DNA of 64,000 bases from Nitricoxidireducens sp046726235 (GCA_046726235.1 JBKPAD010000012.1:62001-126000), one strand, 5' to 3'. Positions 11,063-20,369 are shown, counted from the first letter of the stretch. The notes: generated by a model not told the origin, from the sequence alone. Numbers and translations are program-made.

Positions 11063-13063
11063 ATGCCCATGCCCAGCCATCCGGTGGTCGCGGCCCTCAC
11101 GGGCGGCGATGCCGGCAAAGTGGTCTCCGCCCGCGAGGCCGTGCGCCTGATCCGCGACGGCGACACCGTCGCCACCAGCGGCTTCGTCGGCATCGGCTTC
11201 CCCGAAGGCATCGCCGTCGCGCTCGAGAACCTGTTCCTGGAAACCGAGAAGGGCGACGTCCACGGCCTCGGCCGCCCGCGCAACCTGACGCTCGTGTACG
11301 CGGCCGGCCAGGGCGACGGCAAGGAGCGCGGCCTCAACCACCTCGGCCACGACGGCCTCGTCAGCCGCGTCATCGGCGGCCACTGGGGACTCGTGCCCAA
11401 GCTGCAGCAGCTCGCCGTCTCCAACAGCATCGAAGCCTGGAACCTGCCGCAGGGCGTGATCACGCACCTGTTCCGCGACATCGCGGCGGGCAAGCCCGGC
11501 ACGCTGACGCGCGTCGGGCTCGGCACCTTCGTCGATCCGCGCTTCGGCGGCGGCAAGCTCAACGCGAAGACGACGCAGGATCTCGTCCGCGTGATGGAAA
11601 TCGATGGCGAGGAATACCTGTTCTACAAGGCCTTCCCGATCAACGTCGGCATCATTCGCGGCACCACCGCCGATCCCGACGGCAACATCACCATGGAACG
11701 CGAGGCGCTGACGCTCGAGGCGCACGCCATCGCCATGGCCGCGCACAACTCCGGCGGCATCGTCATCGCCCAGGTCGAGCGCATCGCCGAGCGCGGCACG
11801 CTGAACCCGCGCCAGGTCAAGGTGCCGGGCATCCTCGTCAATTGCGTGGTCGTGGCCGAGAAGCCCGAGCACCACATGCAGACCTTCATCGAGCAGTACA
11901 GCGCGGCCTTCGCCGGCGAGATCCGCGTGCCGCTCTCGGCGATCGGCGGCATGGCGATGTCGGAGCGAAAGATCATCGCGCGGCGCGCCGCGATGGAGCT
12001 GTGCACCAACGCCGTGGTCAATCTCGGCATCGGCATGCCCGAGGGGGTGGCGGCGGTGGCCACCGAGGAACGCATCCTCGACCTGATGACGCTGACGGCC
12101 GAGCCCGGCGTCGTCGGCGGCGTGCCGGCGGGTGGCCTCAACTTCGGCGCCGCCACCAACACCCAGGCCATCATCGACCAGCCGAGCCAGTTCGACTTCT
12201 ACGACGGCGGCGGGCTGGACCTCGCCTTCCTCGGCCTCGCCCAGGCCGACCGCCTCGGCAACCTCAACGTCTCCAAGTTCGGTCCGCGCCTTGCCGGCGC
12301 CGGCGGCTTCATCAACATCTCGCAGAGCGCGCGCAAGGTGGTGTTCGTCGGCACCTTCACCGCCGGCGACCTCGAGGTCGAGGTGGCGGACGGCAAGCTC
12401 GATATCCTCCAGGACGGCAAGTCGATGAAGTTCGTCGACGAAGTCGAGCATCGCACCTTCAGCGGCCCCGAAGCGGCGCGCCGCGGCAAGACCGTGCTCT
12501 ACGTCACCGAGCGCTGCGTCTTCCGCCTCGGCCCCGAAGGCCTCGAGCTCACCGAGATCGCGCCCGGCGTCGACCTGCAGAAGGACATCCTCGACAAGAT
12601 GGCGTTCACGCCGGTCATGCGCCGCCCGCCGACGCTGATGGACGCGCGCATCTTCCGCGACGAGCCGATGAACCTGCGTCCCGGCATGCTCGAGCGCCCG
12701 CTCGAGGAGCGCCTCGCCTACGACGCCGCCGAGAACGTCTTCTACCTCGACTTCGCCGGCCTGCGCGTGCGCAGCCGCGAAGACATCGAGCGCGTGCGCG
12801 CTGCGGTCGAGGCCCGGCTGGCGCCGGTAGGCCACAAGGTCTATGCTATCGTCAATTACGACCGCTTCGACATCGCGCCGGAACTCGAAGACGACTACAT
12901 CGGCATGGTCAAGGAAGTCGTCGAGCGCCACTACCACGATGTCACCCGCTACACCTCGAGCACCTTCGTGCGCATGAAGCTCGGCGAAGCGCTCGAACGC
13001 CGCCAGGTCGCTCCGCACATCTACGCGAGCGAGCTCGAAGCGCGCGGCGGTCTCGGCGTTTGA
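11063..13063 (+). CDS. Acyl-CoA:acetate/3-ketoacid CoA transferase (fused alpha-beta subunits)
   Basis: A 666-aa family I CoA transferase in which both subunits are in one chain, as in propionate CoA-transferase. The alpha-half begins around VVSAREAVRLIRDGDTVATSG and the beta-half around MAMSERKIIARRAAMEL. The catalytic glutamate that forms the thioester intermediate is Glu347, in the motif TAEPGVVGG. It is about 140 residues longer than propionate CoA-transferases, with an extra C-terminal region from about residue 520. AAGGGAGG lies before the ATG. A phasin gene follows 57 bp downstream, which hints at polyhydroxyalkanoate precursor supply; the true acyl substrates are not known. Confidence 0.88.
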   Translation: MPMPSHPVVAALTGGDAGKVVSAREAVRLIRDGDTVATSGFVGIGFPEGIAVALENLFLETEKGDVHGLGRPRNLTLVYAAGQGDGKERGLNHLGHDGLVSRVIGGHWGLVPKLQQLAVSNSIEAWNLPQGVITHLFRDIAAGKPGTLTRVGLGTFVDPRFGGGKLNAKTTQDLVRVMEIDGEEYLFYKAFPINVGIIRGTTADPDGNITMEREALTLEAHAIAMAAHNSGGIVIAQVERIAERGTLNPRQVKVPGILVNCVVVAEKPEHHMQTFIEQYSAAFAGEIRVPLSAIGGMAMSERKIIARRAAMELCTNAVVNLGIGMPEGVAAVATEERILDLMTLTAEPGVVGGVPAGGLNFGAATNTQAIIDQPSQFDFYDGGGLDLAFLGLAQADRLGNLNVSKFGPRLAGAGGFINISQSARKVVFVGTFTAGDLEVEVADGKLDILQDGKSMKFVDEVEHRTFSGPEAARRGKTVLYVTERCVFRLGPEGLELTEIAPGVDLQKDILDKMAFTPVMRRPPTLMDARIFRDEPMNLRPGMLERPLEERLAYDAAENVFYLDFAGLRVRSREDIERVRAAVEARLAPVGHKVYAIVNYDRFDIAPELEDDYIGMVKEVVERHYHDVTRYTSSTFVRMKLGEALERRQVAPHIYASELEARGGLGV

Positions 13064-13090
13064 GCCCCAGGCGGCCGCCTGGGCTAGAAT
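13060..13090 (+). promoter_or_regulatory. Candidate phasin promoter
   Basis: TTGAGC (13060-13065) and TAGAAT (13085-13090) with a 19-bp spacer, about 30 nt before the phasin ATG. A GGAGAGGGAG Shine-Dalgarno lies between. The spacer is longer than ideal. Confidence 0.45.
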
Positions 13091-13120
13091 CGGCAAACAT
13101 AACGGAGAGGGAGCAGCATC

Positions 13121-13633
13121 ATGAAGAACGACCAAGCCAGCGAGATGAACCGCAAGAACATGGAAGCCGCCATGCGCCTGGCGCAGCTTTCGATCGAGAA
13201 CTCGCAGAAGATCATGGCGCTGCAATCCGAACTGGCGCGCGAGCTGTTCCAGGAAAGCGTCGCCAACGCCAAGGCCATGACCAGCGCCTCCGATCCCCAG
13301 GAGGTGATGAACCTGCGCAGCCAGTACGCGCAGGACACCGCCAAGAAGATGATGGAAAGCGCGCAGAAGATCGCCGAGATCGGCAACGAGGCGCGCGTCG
13401 AGTTCTCGCGCCTGCTCACCGAGCAGCTCGCCTCCGGCAGCCACGACCTGATGGATTCGTTCCAGTCCTTCTTCAAGTCGCTGCCCGGCCAGAGCCCGGC
13501 CGTCATGGAAGCGATGGAACAGGCGCTGGCGCGCGCCAACAGCGCCTTCGAGCAGATCAGCCAGGTCTCCTCGAACGCCTTCAACAGCATGAGCGAGCTG
13601 GCGAAGAAGTCGACGCCCAAGCCCAAGAAGTAG
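13121..13633 (+). CDS. Phasin family protein (PHA granule-associated)
   Basis: A 170-aa, all-helical amphipathic protein without signal peptide or TM segment, of the phasin family that coats polyhydroxyalkanoate granules. Typical features are a run of Gln/Asn/Ala-rich helices (MRLAQLSIENSQKIMALQSE), the heptad pattern in the middle, and a short Lys/Pro-rich tail (KKSTPKPKK). A strong GGAGAGGG Shine-Dalgarno precedes the ATG. The gene ends at a strong terminator 20 nt downstream. Its position behind a CoA transferase supports a link to PHA metabolism, but no phaC lies in the window. Confidence 0.9.
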   Translation: MKNDQASEMNRKNMEAAMRLAQLSIENSQKIMALQSELARELFQESVANAKAMTSASDPQEVMNLRSQYAQDTAKKMMESAQKIAEIGNEARVEFSRLLTEQLASGSHDLMDSFQSFFKSLPGQSPAVMEAMEQALARANSAFEQISQVSSNAFNSMSELAKKSTPKPKK

Positions 13634-13652
13634 CGTCGGCCTGCCGCACGCC

Positions 13653-13684
13653 GAAGAGCCCTCCGCGGAGGGCTCTTCTTTTTT
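13653..13684 (+). terminator. Strong rho-independent terminator after phasin gene
   Basis: A perfect 26-nt palindrome (13653-13678; half-site GAAGAGCCCTCCG) runs directly into a T-tract ending at 13684. The T-run serves the plus strand only. Confidence 0.9.
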
Positions 13685-13963
13685 CTACTGCGCGTGGATC
13701 TGGAAGTTCTCCGGCGCTTCGTACTTGAACACGACGAGATGGTTGCCGAGGCTCGCGGCGCCGAGGTCGGCGGCGATGCTTCCTGCGACCTCCTCCTGCA
13801 TCTCGACGATGCAGGTCATCTGCCGCGGCGGCTTGTCCTGGGTGCTGTACATGACGCCGGTGCGCACCACCGGGCCATGCACTGCACAAACGGACTGCAA
13901 CACCGAGCGCACTTCGCCCGCGCTGGTCGCCTTGCGCAGCAGGGTTTCGATTTCAGTACGCAT
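13685..13963 (-). CDS. Small conserved-looking protein, unknown function
   Basis: A 92-aa protein starting MRTEIETLLRKATSAGEVRS. I chose the ATG at 13963 because a perfect AAGGAGG Shine-Dalgarno sits 6 nt upstream; the frame could extend to 14029 without such support. It has no TM segment or signal peptide, one Cys, and alternates an N-terminal helix with strands (VVRTGVMYS, QMTCIVEMQ, LVVFKYEA), suggesting a small alpha/beta fold. I do not recognise the family. It converges on the phasin gene across the terminator and lies 116 bp after the second c-di-GMP gene on the same strand. Confidence 0.7.
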   Translation of the reverse strand: MRTEIETLLRKATSAGEVRSVLQSVCAVHGPVVRTGVMYSTQDKPPRQMTCIVEMQEEVAGSIAADLGAASLGNHLVVFKYEAPENFQIHAQ

Positions 13964-14078
13964 CCTGTTCCTCCTTTGGACAGAGTCTGTCGATGCTCTG
14001 CTGAGGCGGAATCTAGGGCGCAGCGACAACGCGGGAAATACCGTGAAGCCGGTATTTTCAGTAAGCGTAACCGGGTAA

Positions 14079-17000
14079 TCAGGCCGTCAGGCGTTCGCGG
14101 TACCAGCGCGTGAAATCGTCCCTCGCCAGCGGGCGGCTGATGTAGAAACCCTGCGCCTGATCGCAGTGGTGGGCATCGACGTAGTCGAGCGACTCCTCCG
14201 TCTCGATGCCCTCGGCGACGACGGCGAGATCGAGCGTGCGGCCGAGCGCGACGATGGCGTCGGCGATCGCGCGGCTGGTGCGTTGGGTGCGCGCCGCGCG
14301 CACGAACGACTGGTCCACCTTGAGCTTGTCGAGCGGCAGGCGCCCGAGCGAAGTGAGGCTCGAGTAGCCGGTGCCGAAATCGTCGAGCGCGACGCGAATG
14401 CCGATGCGCCGGACCTCCTCGAGCACCCGGACCGCCTCGTCGACGCCCTCCATCACCGTGTTCTCCTTGACTTCGATCTGCAGCCATTGCGGATCGACGC
14501 CCGACCGGCCGACGATCTGCTCCAGGCGGCCGACGAAGCTGCGCTGGTGGAACTGCAGCGTCGAGACGTTGATGCCGACGGCCAGCGGCGGCAGCCCGGC
14601 TTGCTGCCACGCCAGCGACTGGCGGCAGGCTTCCGTCGCCACCCAGTCGCCGACGGCCCCGATCAGGCCGGAGGATTCCGCCACCGGCAGGAAGCGCTCC
14701 GGCCCGGCCAGCGTTCCGTCGGCCATGCGCAGGCGCAGCAGCGCCTCGGCGCCGACCGGAAGACGAGTCTTCATGTCGATCACCGGCTGGTAGTGCAGTT
14801 CGAGCGTGTGCTCGTGCAGGGCCCGCCGCAGGCTGGCCTCGAGCGCACAGCCGTCCGCCTGGCGGCGCTCCAGCGTCGGCGAATAGGTCTGGTAGTTGGC
14901 GCGCCCGCCGCGCTTGGCCTGGTACATGGCGATGTCGGCGGCGCGCACCAGCGCATCGGCGTCCTCGCCATGCTGCGGGTAATAAGCGATGCCGATCGAC
15001 GGCGAGACGGACAGCGTGAGGCCATCGATCTCGAACGGCCGGCCGATGCTGTAGAGCACGTGCTGCGCGACGGTGGCCGCGCGATGCCCCTTGCCCGGAT
15101 GCGGCAGCACGATGACGAACTCGTCGCCGCCGATGCGCCCGATCAGGTCTTCCTGGCGCACGCACTGGCGCAGGCGATCGGCGACCTCCTGCAGCAGCCG
15201 GTCGCCGACCTCGTGGCCGTAAAGATCGTTGATCGGCTTGAAGCGGTCGAGGTCGACGAACAGGAAGGCGCCGCTGCTCTGGTTGCGCTTGGCCGCGGCC
15301 AGCAGGTGGCCCGCGTACTCGAAGACGAGGTTGCGGTTGGGCAGGCCCGTCAGCGTGTCGTGCTGGGCGGCCTCGCGGATGCGCTGCTCGGCGGCCTTGA
15401 GGCCCGTGACGTCGAAATGCGTGCCGAGCAGACGCGTCGCCCCCCCGTCGGGCCCGGTCTCGGCGATCGCCCGGCAGGCGATCCAGCGGTAGCTGCCGTC
15501 GCGGTGCCGCAGGCGCTGCTCGCTCAGGTAGTCGCCGTCCGGATGCGCGACGTAGCGCATCAGATCGCCCACCACCCGCTCGCGGTCGTCGGGATGCAGG
15601 CGCGATTCCCATTCCTCGTACCGGTTCGGGACCTCGTCGTCGGCATAGCCGAGCTGTTGCTTCCACTGCTCGGAAAAGAACACCGCGTTGTCGGCCGGAC
15701 GCCATTCCCAGAAGCCGAGATGAGCGATGCCGACGGCAAGGCGCAGCCGCTGCTCGGTCTCGAGACGCCCCTGTTCCGCGCGCTTGCGCTCGGTGACGTC
15801 GCGCGTCACGATCACCGCGCGCGCCGGCCCGCCCTCCTCGTTGCGCACCGGGACGCCGCTGAAGTTGAGCGCCCAGCGTTCGTCGGTCCCGATGCGCCGC
15901 GCCTCATACTCGAGATCGACGATCCGCTCGCCCTTCAACACGCGCCACAACGGCCACTCCTCGACGGGAACGGCGCGGCCTGAGGCTTCGTAGAGTTCAA
16001 AGCGGGTGCCGAAATACGCGACGTTCCGCTTCAGGTCGTCGACACTTGTGAAGCCGTAGTGGCGCGCCAGCGCGGCATTCGCCAGCATCAGGTTGCCCTC
16101 GGCGTCGATGACCGCGATGCCGTCGTCGATGGATTCGAACACCGCCTCGAGCTTGGCGCGGCTGGCCTCGGCCGCGGCGGCCATGGCCCGCCCCTGCTCG
16201 ACCGCTTGCGCCTTCTCGGCCTCGGCGCGCTTCTGCGGCGTGATGTCGCTGAAGATCACGGTGCACTCTCCCTTGACCGGGCTGTAGGCATAGACCGAGA
16301 ACCACTTGTCGAGATAGCGGAAGTCGACCTCGAAACGGGTTTCGCCGCCCGCGAGCGCGATCCGGCCGTAGGTGCCGATGAAGTCGAATTCATAGCGCTC
16401 GATGCCCGGAAATACCGCGGTCGCCCGGCGGCCCTCGATGTTCTCGCGGCGAATGCCGGTGATCTCCTCGAACGCGTCGTTGACCTTCTCGATCACGTAG
16501 TCGACGGGGTGTCCCTCGTCGTCGGTCAGCGGGCGCAGGTGCGCGATGGCATTGATGCGGTTGTTGAACAGCGCGGTGTAGCGGCGCTCGATGTCCTCGA
16601 GCGCGCGTTCCGCCGCCTTGCGCTCGGTGACGTCGAAGGCCAGCACCATGACCAGCGTCGAACCGTCGGCATCCTCGATCGGCTCGTAGTGCGTCCATAG
16701 CGTACGGTCGCGGATCAGGGCCTCGTGGCTGCCGGCGCGTCCTGCGAAGGCCGCAGCCAGGCGCGGCACCCCGACTTCGAGCACCTCGGCATCGAAGATG
16801 TCCTTCACCGGCCGGTCGAGCAGGCCGCGCTCGGCGCCGATGCGCAGCGCGAGTTCGCCCTCGGCCAGCAGGCAGCGGAAGTCCTTGTCGAACAACCAGA
16901 CGCCGCCGCCCGGCAGGTTGCGCGCGATGGCGCGATACAGGGATTCGCTGCGATGCAGGCCGAGGAGCTTCGCCCGCAGCCGATCCATTTCGGCAGCGAT

Positions 17001-17084
17001 TTCGTCCGGCGATTGCCCGCTGGCCAGTTCGGCGGCAGCGGTGTCAGGCGCGCCCATTGGTACTTGCCCGCATTGAATGTTCAC
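14079..17084 (-). CDS. Cytoplasmic multi-PAS GGDEF-EAL protein
   Basis: A 1001-aa protein without TM segments. Four PAS-type modules precede the catalytic part (about 45-155, 165-285, 310-435 and 450-565), each ending in a DxT linker such as DVTERKAAE. GGDEF follows at about 570-735 (GGDEF at 652-656 intact) and EAL at about 745-1000 (EAL at 780-782; DDFGTGYSSL at 901-910; DKLKVDQSF after it). The loop-6 motif reads EVKEN (871-875) where most active enzymes have E-x-T-E-[ST], so Thr is replaced by Lys873. Cyclase activity looks possible; phosphodiesterase activity is less certain. The start at 17084 has no strong Shine-Dalgarno. It is divergent from nnr across 74 bp. Confidence 0.9.
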   Translation of the reverse strand: MNIQCGQVPMGAPDTAAAELASGQSPDEIAAEMDRLRAKLLGLHRSESLYRAIARNLPGGGVWLFDKDFRCLLAEGELALRIGAERGLLDRPVKDIFDAEVLEVGVPRLAAAFAGRAGSHEALIRDRTLWTHYEPIEDADGSTLVMVLAFDVTERKAAERALEDIERRYTALFNNRINAIAHLRPLTDDEGHPVDYVIEKVNDAFEEITGIRRENIEGRRATAVFPGIERYEFDFIGTYGRIALAGGETRFEVDFRYLDKWFSVYAYSPVKGECTVIFSDITPQKRAEAEKAQAVEQGRAMAAAAEASRAKLEAVFESIDDGIAVIDAEGNLMLANAALARHYGFTSVDDLKRNVAYFGTRFELYEASGRAVPVEEWPLWRVLKGERIVDLEYEARRIGTDERWALNFSGVPVRNEEGGPARAVIVTRDVTERKRAEQGRLETEQRLRLAVGIAHLGFWEWRPADNAVFFSEQWKQQLGYADDEVPNRYEEWESRLHPDDRERVVGDLMRYVAHPDGDYLSEQRLRHRDGSYRWIACRAIAETGPDGGATRLLGTHFDVTGLKAAEQRIREAAQHDTLTGLPNRNLVFEYAGHLLAAAKRNQSSGAFLFVDLDRFKPINDLYGHEVGDRLLQEVADRLRQCVRQEDLIGRIGGDEFVIVLPHPGKGHRAATVAQHVLYSIGRPFEIDGLTLSVSPSIGIAYYPQHGEDADALVRAADIAMYQAKRGGRANYQTYSPTLERRQADGCALEASLRRALHEHTLELHYQPVIDMKTRLPVGAEALLRLRMADGTLAGPERFLPVAESSGLIGAVGDWVATEACRQSLAWQQAGLPPLAVGINVSTLQFHQRSFVGRLEQIVGRSGVDPQWLQIEVKENTVMEGVDEAVRVLEEVRRIGIRVALDDFGTGYSSLTSLGRLPLDKLKVDQSFVRAARTQRTSRAIADAIVALGRTLDLAVVAEGIETEESLDYVDAHHCDQAQGFYISRPLARDDFTRWYRERLTA

Positions 17085-17145
17085 CTCTTGACGACCGGGC
17101 GTCTCGTCCGAGGTTCAGCCGAATGGCGCCGAAAAATGAAGGCGT

Positions 17146-17151
17146 TAGAAT
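17146..17151 (+). promoter_or_regulatory. -10-like TAGAAT box 7 nt before nnr start
   Basis: TAGAAT at 17146-17151 is followed by seven bases and the ATG at 17159, with no Shine-Dalgarno. No convincing -35 is present. Confidence 0.35.
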
Positions 17152-17158
17152 CGGTCGC

Positions 17159-18637
17159 ATGTCCTGCGTCCATCCGCCTGCCGATCGCAGCATCCTGCGC
17201 AGCGCTGCGCTGCGCGCCGTCGAGGCGCGCCATCGCGACGCGCAACCGCCGCTGATGGAGCGCGCCGGCCATGCCGCCGCCGATGTGGCCGCCGCGATGC
17301 TGGCGGCCGGCGGCACGCCGCTGGTCGTGGCCGGTCCCGGCAACAACGGTGGCGACGCGCTCGTCGTCGCACGCCTGCTGCGCCAGCGCGGCCATGCGCC
17401 GGCCGTCGTCTTCGCCGGCGACGCGACGCGCCTGCCGGCCGACGCGCGTGCCGCCCACGACGCCTGGCGCGCGGAGGGCGGCGAACTGCTCGACGACATC
17501 CCGCCGCTGGATTTCGCGCTCGCCGTCGACGGCCTGTTCGGCATCGGCGTGACGCGCCCGCTCGAAGGCCGCTACGCCGAACTCGTCGGGCGTATCAACG
17601 CCCTCGGCTGCCCGGTGCTGTCGCTCGACGTGCCGAGCGGCCTCGATGCCGACACCGGCCGCGTCATGGGCATCGCCGTCAAGGCGACGCGCACCATCAG
17701 CTTCATCGCCCTCAAGCCCGGACTGCTGACGCTCGACGGCCCCGACCGCTGCGGCGACGTCGAGGTCGCCGCGCTCGGCCTCGTGCCGGAACAGATGGAG
17801 GGCAGCGTCGTCGCCATCGAGGACTTCCGCGCCCATCGCGCGCCGCGCCCGCGCAACAGCCACAAGGGCAGCTTCGGCAGCGCCGGCATCCTCGGCGGCG
17901 CGCCGGGCATGGCAGGCGCCGCCCTGCTCGCCGGACGCGCCGCGTTGAAGCTCGGCGCCGGGCGCGTCTATGTCGGCATGCTCGAGCGCCTGCCCGTCGA
18001 CCCGCTGCAGCCCGAGCTGATGCTGCGCACGTCCGACGAAGTCCTGCGGCACGCGACGGCGCTCGCCGCCGGCCCCGGCCTCGGCCAGTCGCCCGACGCG
18101 CTCGCGCTGCTGCGCCGCGCGCTCGCCGTGCCGCTGCCGCTGGTGCTCGACGCCGACGCGCTGAACCTGATCGCCGCCCACCCGGTGCTAGGCAACCACG
18201 TCGCCACGCGCGGCGCCGCCACGCTGCTGACGCCGCACCCCGCAGAAGCCGCGCGCCTGCTCGGCTGCGAGACGGCCGACGTGCAGGCCGACCGCGTCCG
18301 CGCCGCGCTAGAGATCGCGCGCCGCCTGCGCGCGCATGTCGTGCTCAAGGGCTGCGGCAGCGTGCTCGCCGACGCGGACGGCCGCTGGCAGATCAACACC
18401 ACCGGCAATGCCGGCCTCGCCTCGGCCGGCAGCGGCGACGTGCTGAGCGGCATCGTCGTGGCGCTGCTCGCGCAGGGCTGGCCCGCGGCCGACGCGCTCG
18501 CCGCGGCGGTGCACCTGCACGGCGCCGCCGCCGACGAACTCGTCGCCGATGGCACCGGCCCGGTCGGGCTGGCGGCCGGCGAAGTCATCGACGCCGCGCG
18601 CGAACTGTTCAACCGCTGGACCACGGATGCCGGCTGA
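17159..18637 (+). CDS. nnr: Bifunctional NAD(P)H-hydrate epimerase / ADP-dependent dehydratase
   Basis: A 492-aa fusion that repairs damaged NAD(P)H hydrates. The N-terminal YjeF-N (epimerase) half carries the PGNNGGDALVVARLL motif and the following LDVPSGLDADTG. The C-terminal YjeF-C (ADP-dependent dehydratase) half carries HKGSFGSAGILGG and the ribokinase-like catalytic stretch SAGSGDVLSG. Length and order match the family. I chose the ATG at 17159 (MSCVHPP) because family members begin shortly before RSAALRAVE; an upstream in-frame ATG at 17123 is less likely. The downstream DMT gene starts inside its last codons. Confidence 0.95.
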   Translation: MSCVHPPADRSILRSAALRAVEARHRDAQPPLMERAGHAAADVAAAMLAAGGTPLVVAGPGNNGGDALVVARLLRQRGHAPAVVFAGDATRLPADARAAHDAWRAEGGELLDDIPPLDFALAVDGLFGIGVTRPLEGRYAELVGRINALGCPVLSLDVPSGLDADTGRVMGIAVKATRTISFIALKPGLLTLDGPDRCGDVEVAALGLVPEQMEGSVVAIEDFRAHRAPRPRNSHKGSFGSAGILGGAPGMAGAALLAGRAALKLGAGRVYVGMLERLPVDPLQPELMLRTSDEVLRHATALAAGPGLGQSPDALALLRRALAVPLPLVLDADALNLIAAHPVLGNHVATRGAATLLTPHPAEAARLLGCETADVQADRVRAALEIARRLRAHVVLKGCGSVLADADGRWQINTTGNAGLASAGSGDVLSGIVVALLAQGWPAADALAAAVHLHGAAADELVADGTGPVGLAAGEVIDAARELFNRWTTDAG

Positions 18638-19511
18638 CCAACGCCCGCTGCTGGGCATCGTGCTGATGCTCGGCTCGGTCCTCTGCTTCGCCGCCCTCGA
18701 CGCCACCTCGAAGATCCTCTCGCAGACCTTCAGCGTGCCGCTGCTGGTCTGGGCGCGCTACGGCTTCCACCTGCTGCTGATGCTCGTGTTCCTCGGTCCG
18801 ACGATGCGCCTGCGCCTGGTGCGCACGCGGCGCCCGGTGCTGCAGACGGTGCGCGCGCTTCTGCTCGTCGGCGTCACCGGCTTCGCCATGGCCGCGTTCC
18901 GCCTGATGCCGCTGGCCGAGGCGACGGCGATCCTGTTCGTCACGCCGCTCGCCGTCGCCGTGCTCGCGGGGCGCTTCCTCGGCGAGCGCGTCGGCCTGGT
19001 GCGTTGGCTCGCGATGCTCGCCGGCTTCGCCGGCATGCTGCTGATCGCGCGCCCGGGCAGCGAGCTCTCGCCACCCGGCGTGATGTTCACGCTGCTCGCC
19101 GCTGCCTGCTATGCCGTGTACCAGATCCAGACGCGCATGCTCTCGCCGAGCGAGAACACCTGGACCATGCTGTTCTACACCGCGCTCGTCGGCACCGTCA
19201 GCATGAGCCTCGCGCTGCCGCTGTTCTGGTCCGGCCCGGTGCCGAGCCTGCGCGAAGCGGCGATGATCGCCAGCCTCGGCATCTACGGCGGCACCGGCCA
19301 CTTCCTGCTCATCACCGCCTTCCGCCATGCGCGCGCCTCGACGCTGGCGCCGCTGCTCTACGTGCAGCTCATATGGGCAGGACTTTTCGGCTGGCTGTTC
19401 TTCGGCCATGTTCCCGATGCGCTCTCCGTCGCCGGCGCCGCAGCGATCGTCGCCAGCAGCCTCGCCGTCGCGGGCTGGGAGCGGCGCGCTGCTAGAATCG
19501 GCGCCACTTAA
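18627..19511 (+). CDS. DMT family (EamA) transporter
   Basis: A 294-aa integral membrane protein with about ten hydrophobic helices in two EamA repeats, the general architecture of drug/metabolite exporters. The start ATG at 18627 overlaps the nnr stop by 11 nt, so translation is probably coupled. A longer in-frame start at 18549 would put a non-conserved, charged stretch before TM1 and is rejected. Substrate unknown. Its last codons contain the -10-like box of nadC. Confidence 0.9.
   Translation: MPADQRPLLGIVLMLGSVLCFAALDATSKILSQTFSVPLLVWARYGFHLLLMLVFLGPTMRLRLVRTRRPVLQTVRALLLVGVTGFAMAAFRLMPLAEATAILFVTPLAVAVLAGRFLGERVGLVRWLAMLAGFAGMLLIARPGSELSPPGVMFTLLAAACYAVYQIQTRMLSPSENTWTMLFYTALVGTVSMSLALPLFWSGPVPSLREAAMIASLGIYGGTGHFLLITAFRHARASTLAPLLYVQLIWAGLFGWLFFGHVPDALSVAGAAAIVASSLAVAGWERRAARIGAT
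19493..19498 (+). promoter_or_regulatory. -10-like TAGAAT box for nadC
   Basis: TAGAAT lies inside the 3' end of the DMT gene, 23 nt before the nadC ATG. An AAGGGA Shine-Dalgarno follows. No clear -35. Confidence 0.35.
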
Positions 19512-19521
19512 GGGAAGCCAC

Positions 19522-20367
19522 ATGAACCAGCTGCACCTCGCCGCCGAAGTCGAACGCAACGTGCTCGCCGCGCTGGCCGAGGACATCGGCAGCGGCGACC
19601 TCACCGCCCTGCTGACCCCGGCCGATCGCCGCGCCTTCGGCACCGTCGTCAGCCGCGAGGATGCGGTGCTCGCCGGCCGCGCCTGGTTCGACGCCTGTTT
19701 CCGCCACCTCGACCCGACCGCGCGCATCGTCTGGTCCGCCGCCGACGGCGAGCGCATCGCCGCAGAGCAGGTGCTGTGCGAGATCGAAGCCGACACGCGC
19801 GCATTGCTCACCGCCGAACGCCCCGCGCTCAACTTCCTGCAACTACTCTCGGGCACGGCGACGATCACGGCGCGCTACGTCGAGGCCATCGCCGGCACAC
19901 GCGCGCGCATCGTCGACACGCGCAAGACGCTGCCCGGCCTGCGCCTGGCGCAGAAGTACGCGGTGCGCTGCGGCGGCGGCACCAACCACCGCCTCGGCCT
20001 CTACGACGGCATCCTGATCAAGGAAAACCACATCCTCGCCGCCGGCGGCGTCACCGCCGCGCTGCAGCAGGCAGCGCCGCTCGCGAAGGGTGATGTCTTC
20101 GTGCAGATCGAGGTCGAGAACCTCGAGCAGCTCGCCGAAGCGCTCGACGCCGGCGCCACGCTGATCCTGCTCGACAACATGACGCTGGGCGAGATGCACC
20201 AGGCCGTGGGCCTCACGGCCGGCCGCGCGCAACTCGAAGCCTCGGGCGGCGTGCGCCTCGAGACCGTGCGCGCGATCGCCGAGACCGGCGTCGATCGCAT
20301 TTCCGTCGGCAGCCTCACCAAGGACGTCCGCGCCATCGACCTCTCGCTGCGCCACGTCGAACAGTAG
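19522..20367 (+). CDS. nadC: Nicotinate-nucleotide pyrophosphorylase (carboxylating)
   Basis: A 281-aa quinolinate phosphoribosyltransferase, which makes nicotinate mononucleotide from quinolinate and PRPP in de novo NAD synthesis. The core motif is DTRKTLPGLR followed by the conserved YAVRCGGGTNHR and GILIKENH. The C-terminal barrel strands IEVEVE-type (QIEVENLEQ), ILLDNM and EASGG are all present. The ATG at 19522 has an AAGGGA Shine-Dalgarno and gives the normal length. It follows nnr and the DMT gene, so two NAD-related genes are close together. Confidence 0.97.
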   Translation: MNQLHLAAEVERNVLAALAEDIGSGDLTALLTPADRRAFGTVVSREDAVLAGRAWFDACFRHLDPTARIVWSAADGERIAAEQVLCEIEADTRALLTAERPALNFLQLLSGTATITARYVEAIAGTRARIVDTRKTLPGLRLAQKYAVRCGGGTNHRLGLYDGILIKENHILAAGGVTAALQQAAPLAKGDVFVQIEVENLEQLAEALDAGATLILLDNMTLGEMHQAVGLTAGRAQLEASGGVRLETVRAIAETGVDRISVGSLTKDVRAIDLSLRHVEQ

Positions 20368-20369
20368 TG

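Noticed and set aside
10451..13444. 997-aa open frame on the minus strand opposite the chemoreceptor and CoA transferase
   Set aside because: It covers two well-recognised genes in antisense and shows low-complexity His/Asp/Arg-rich sequence with no motif.
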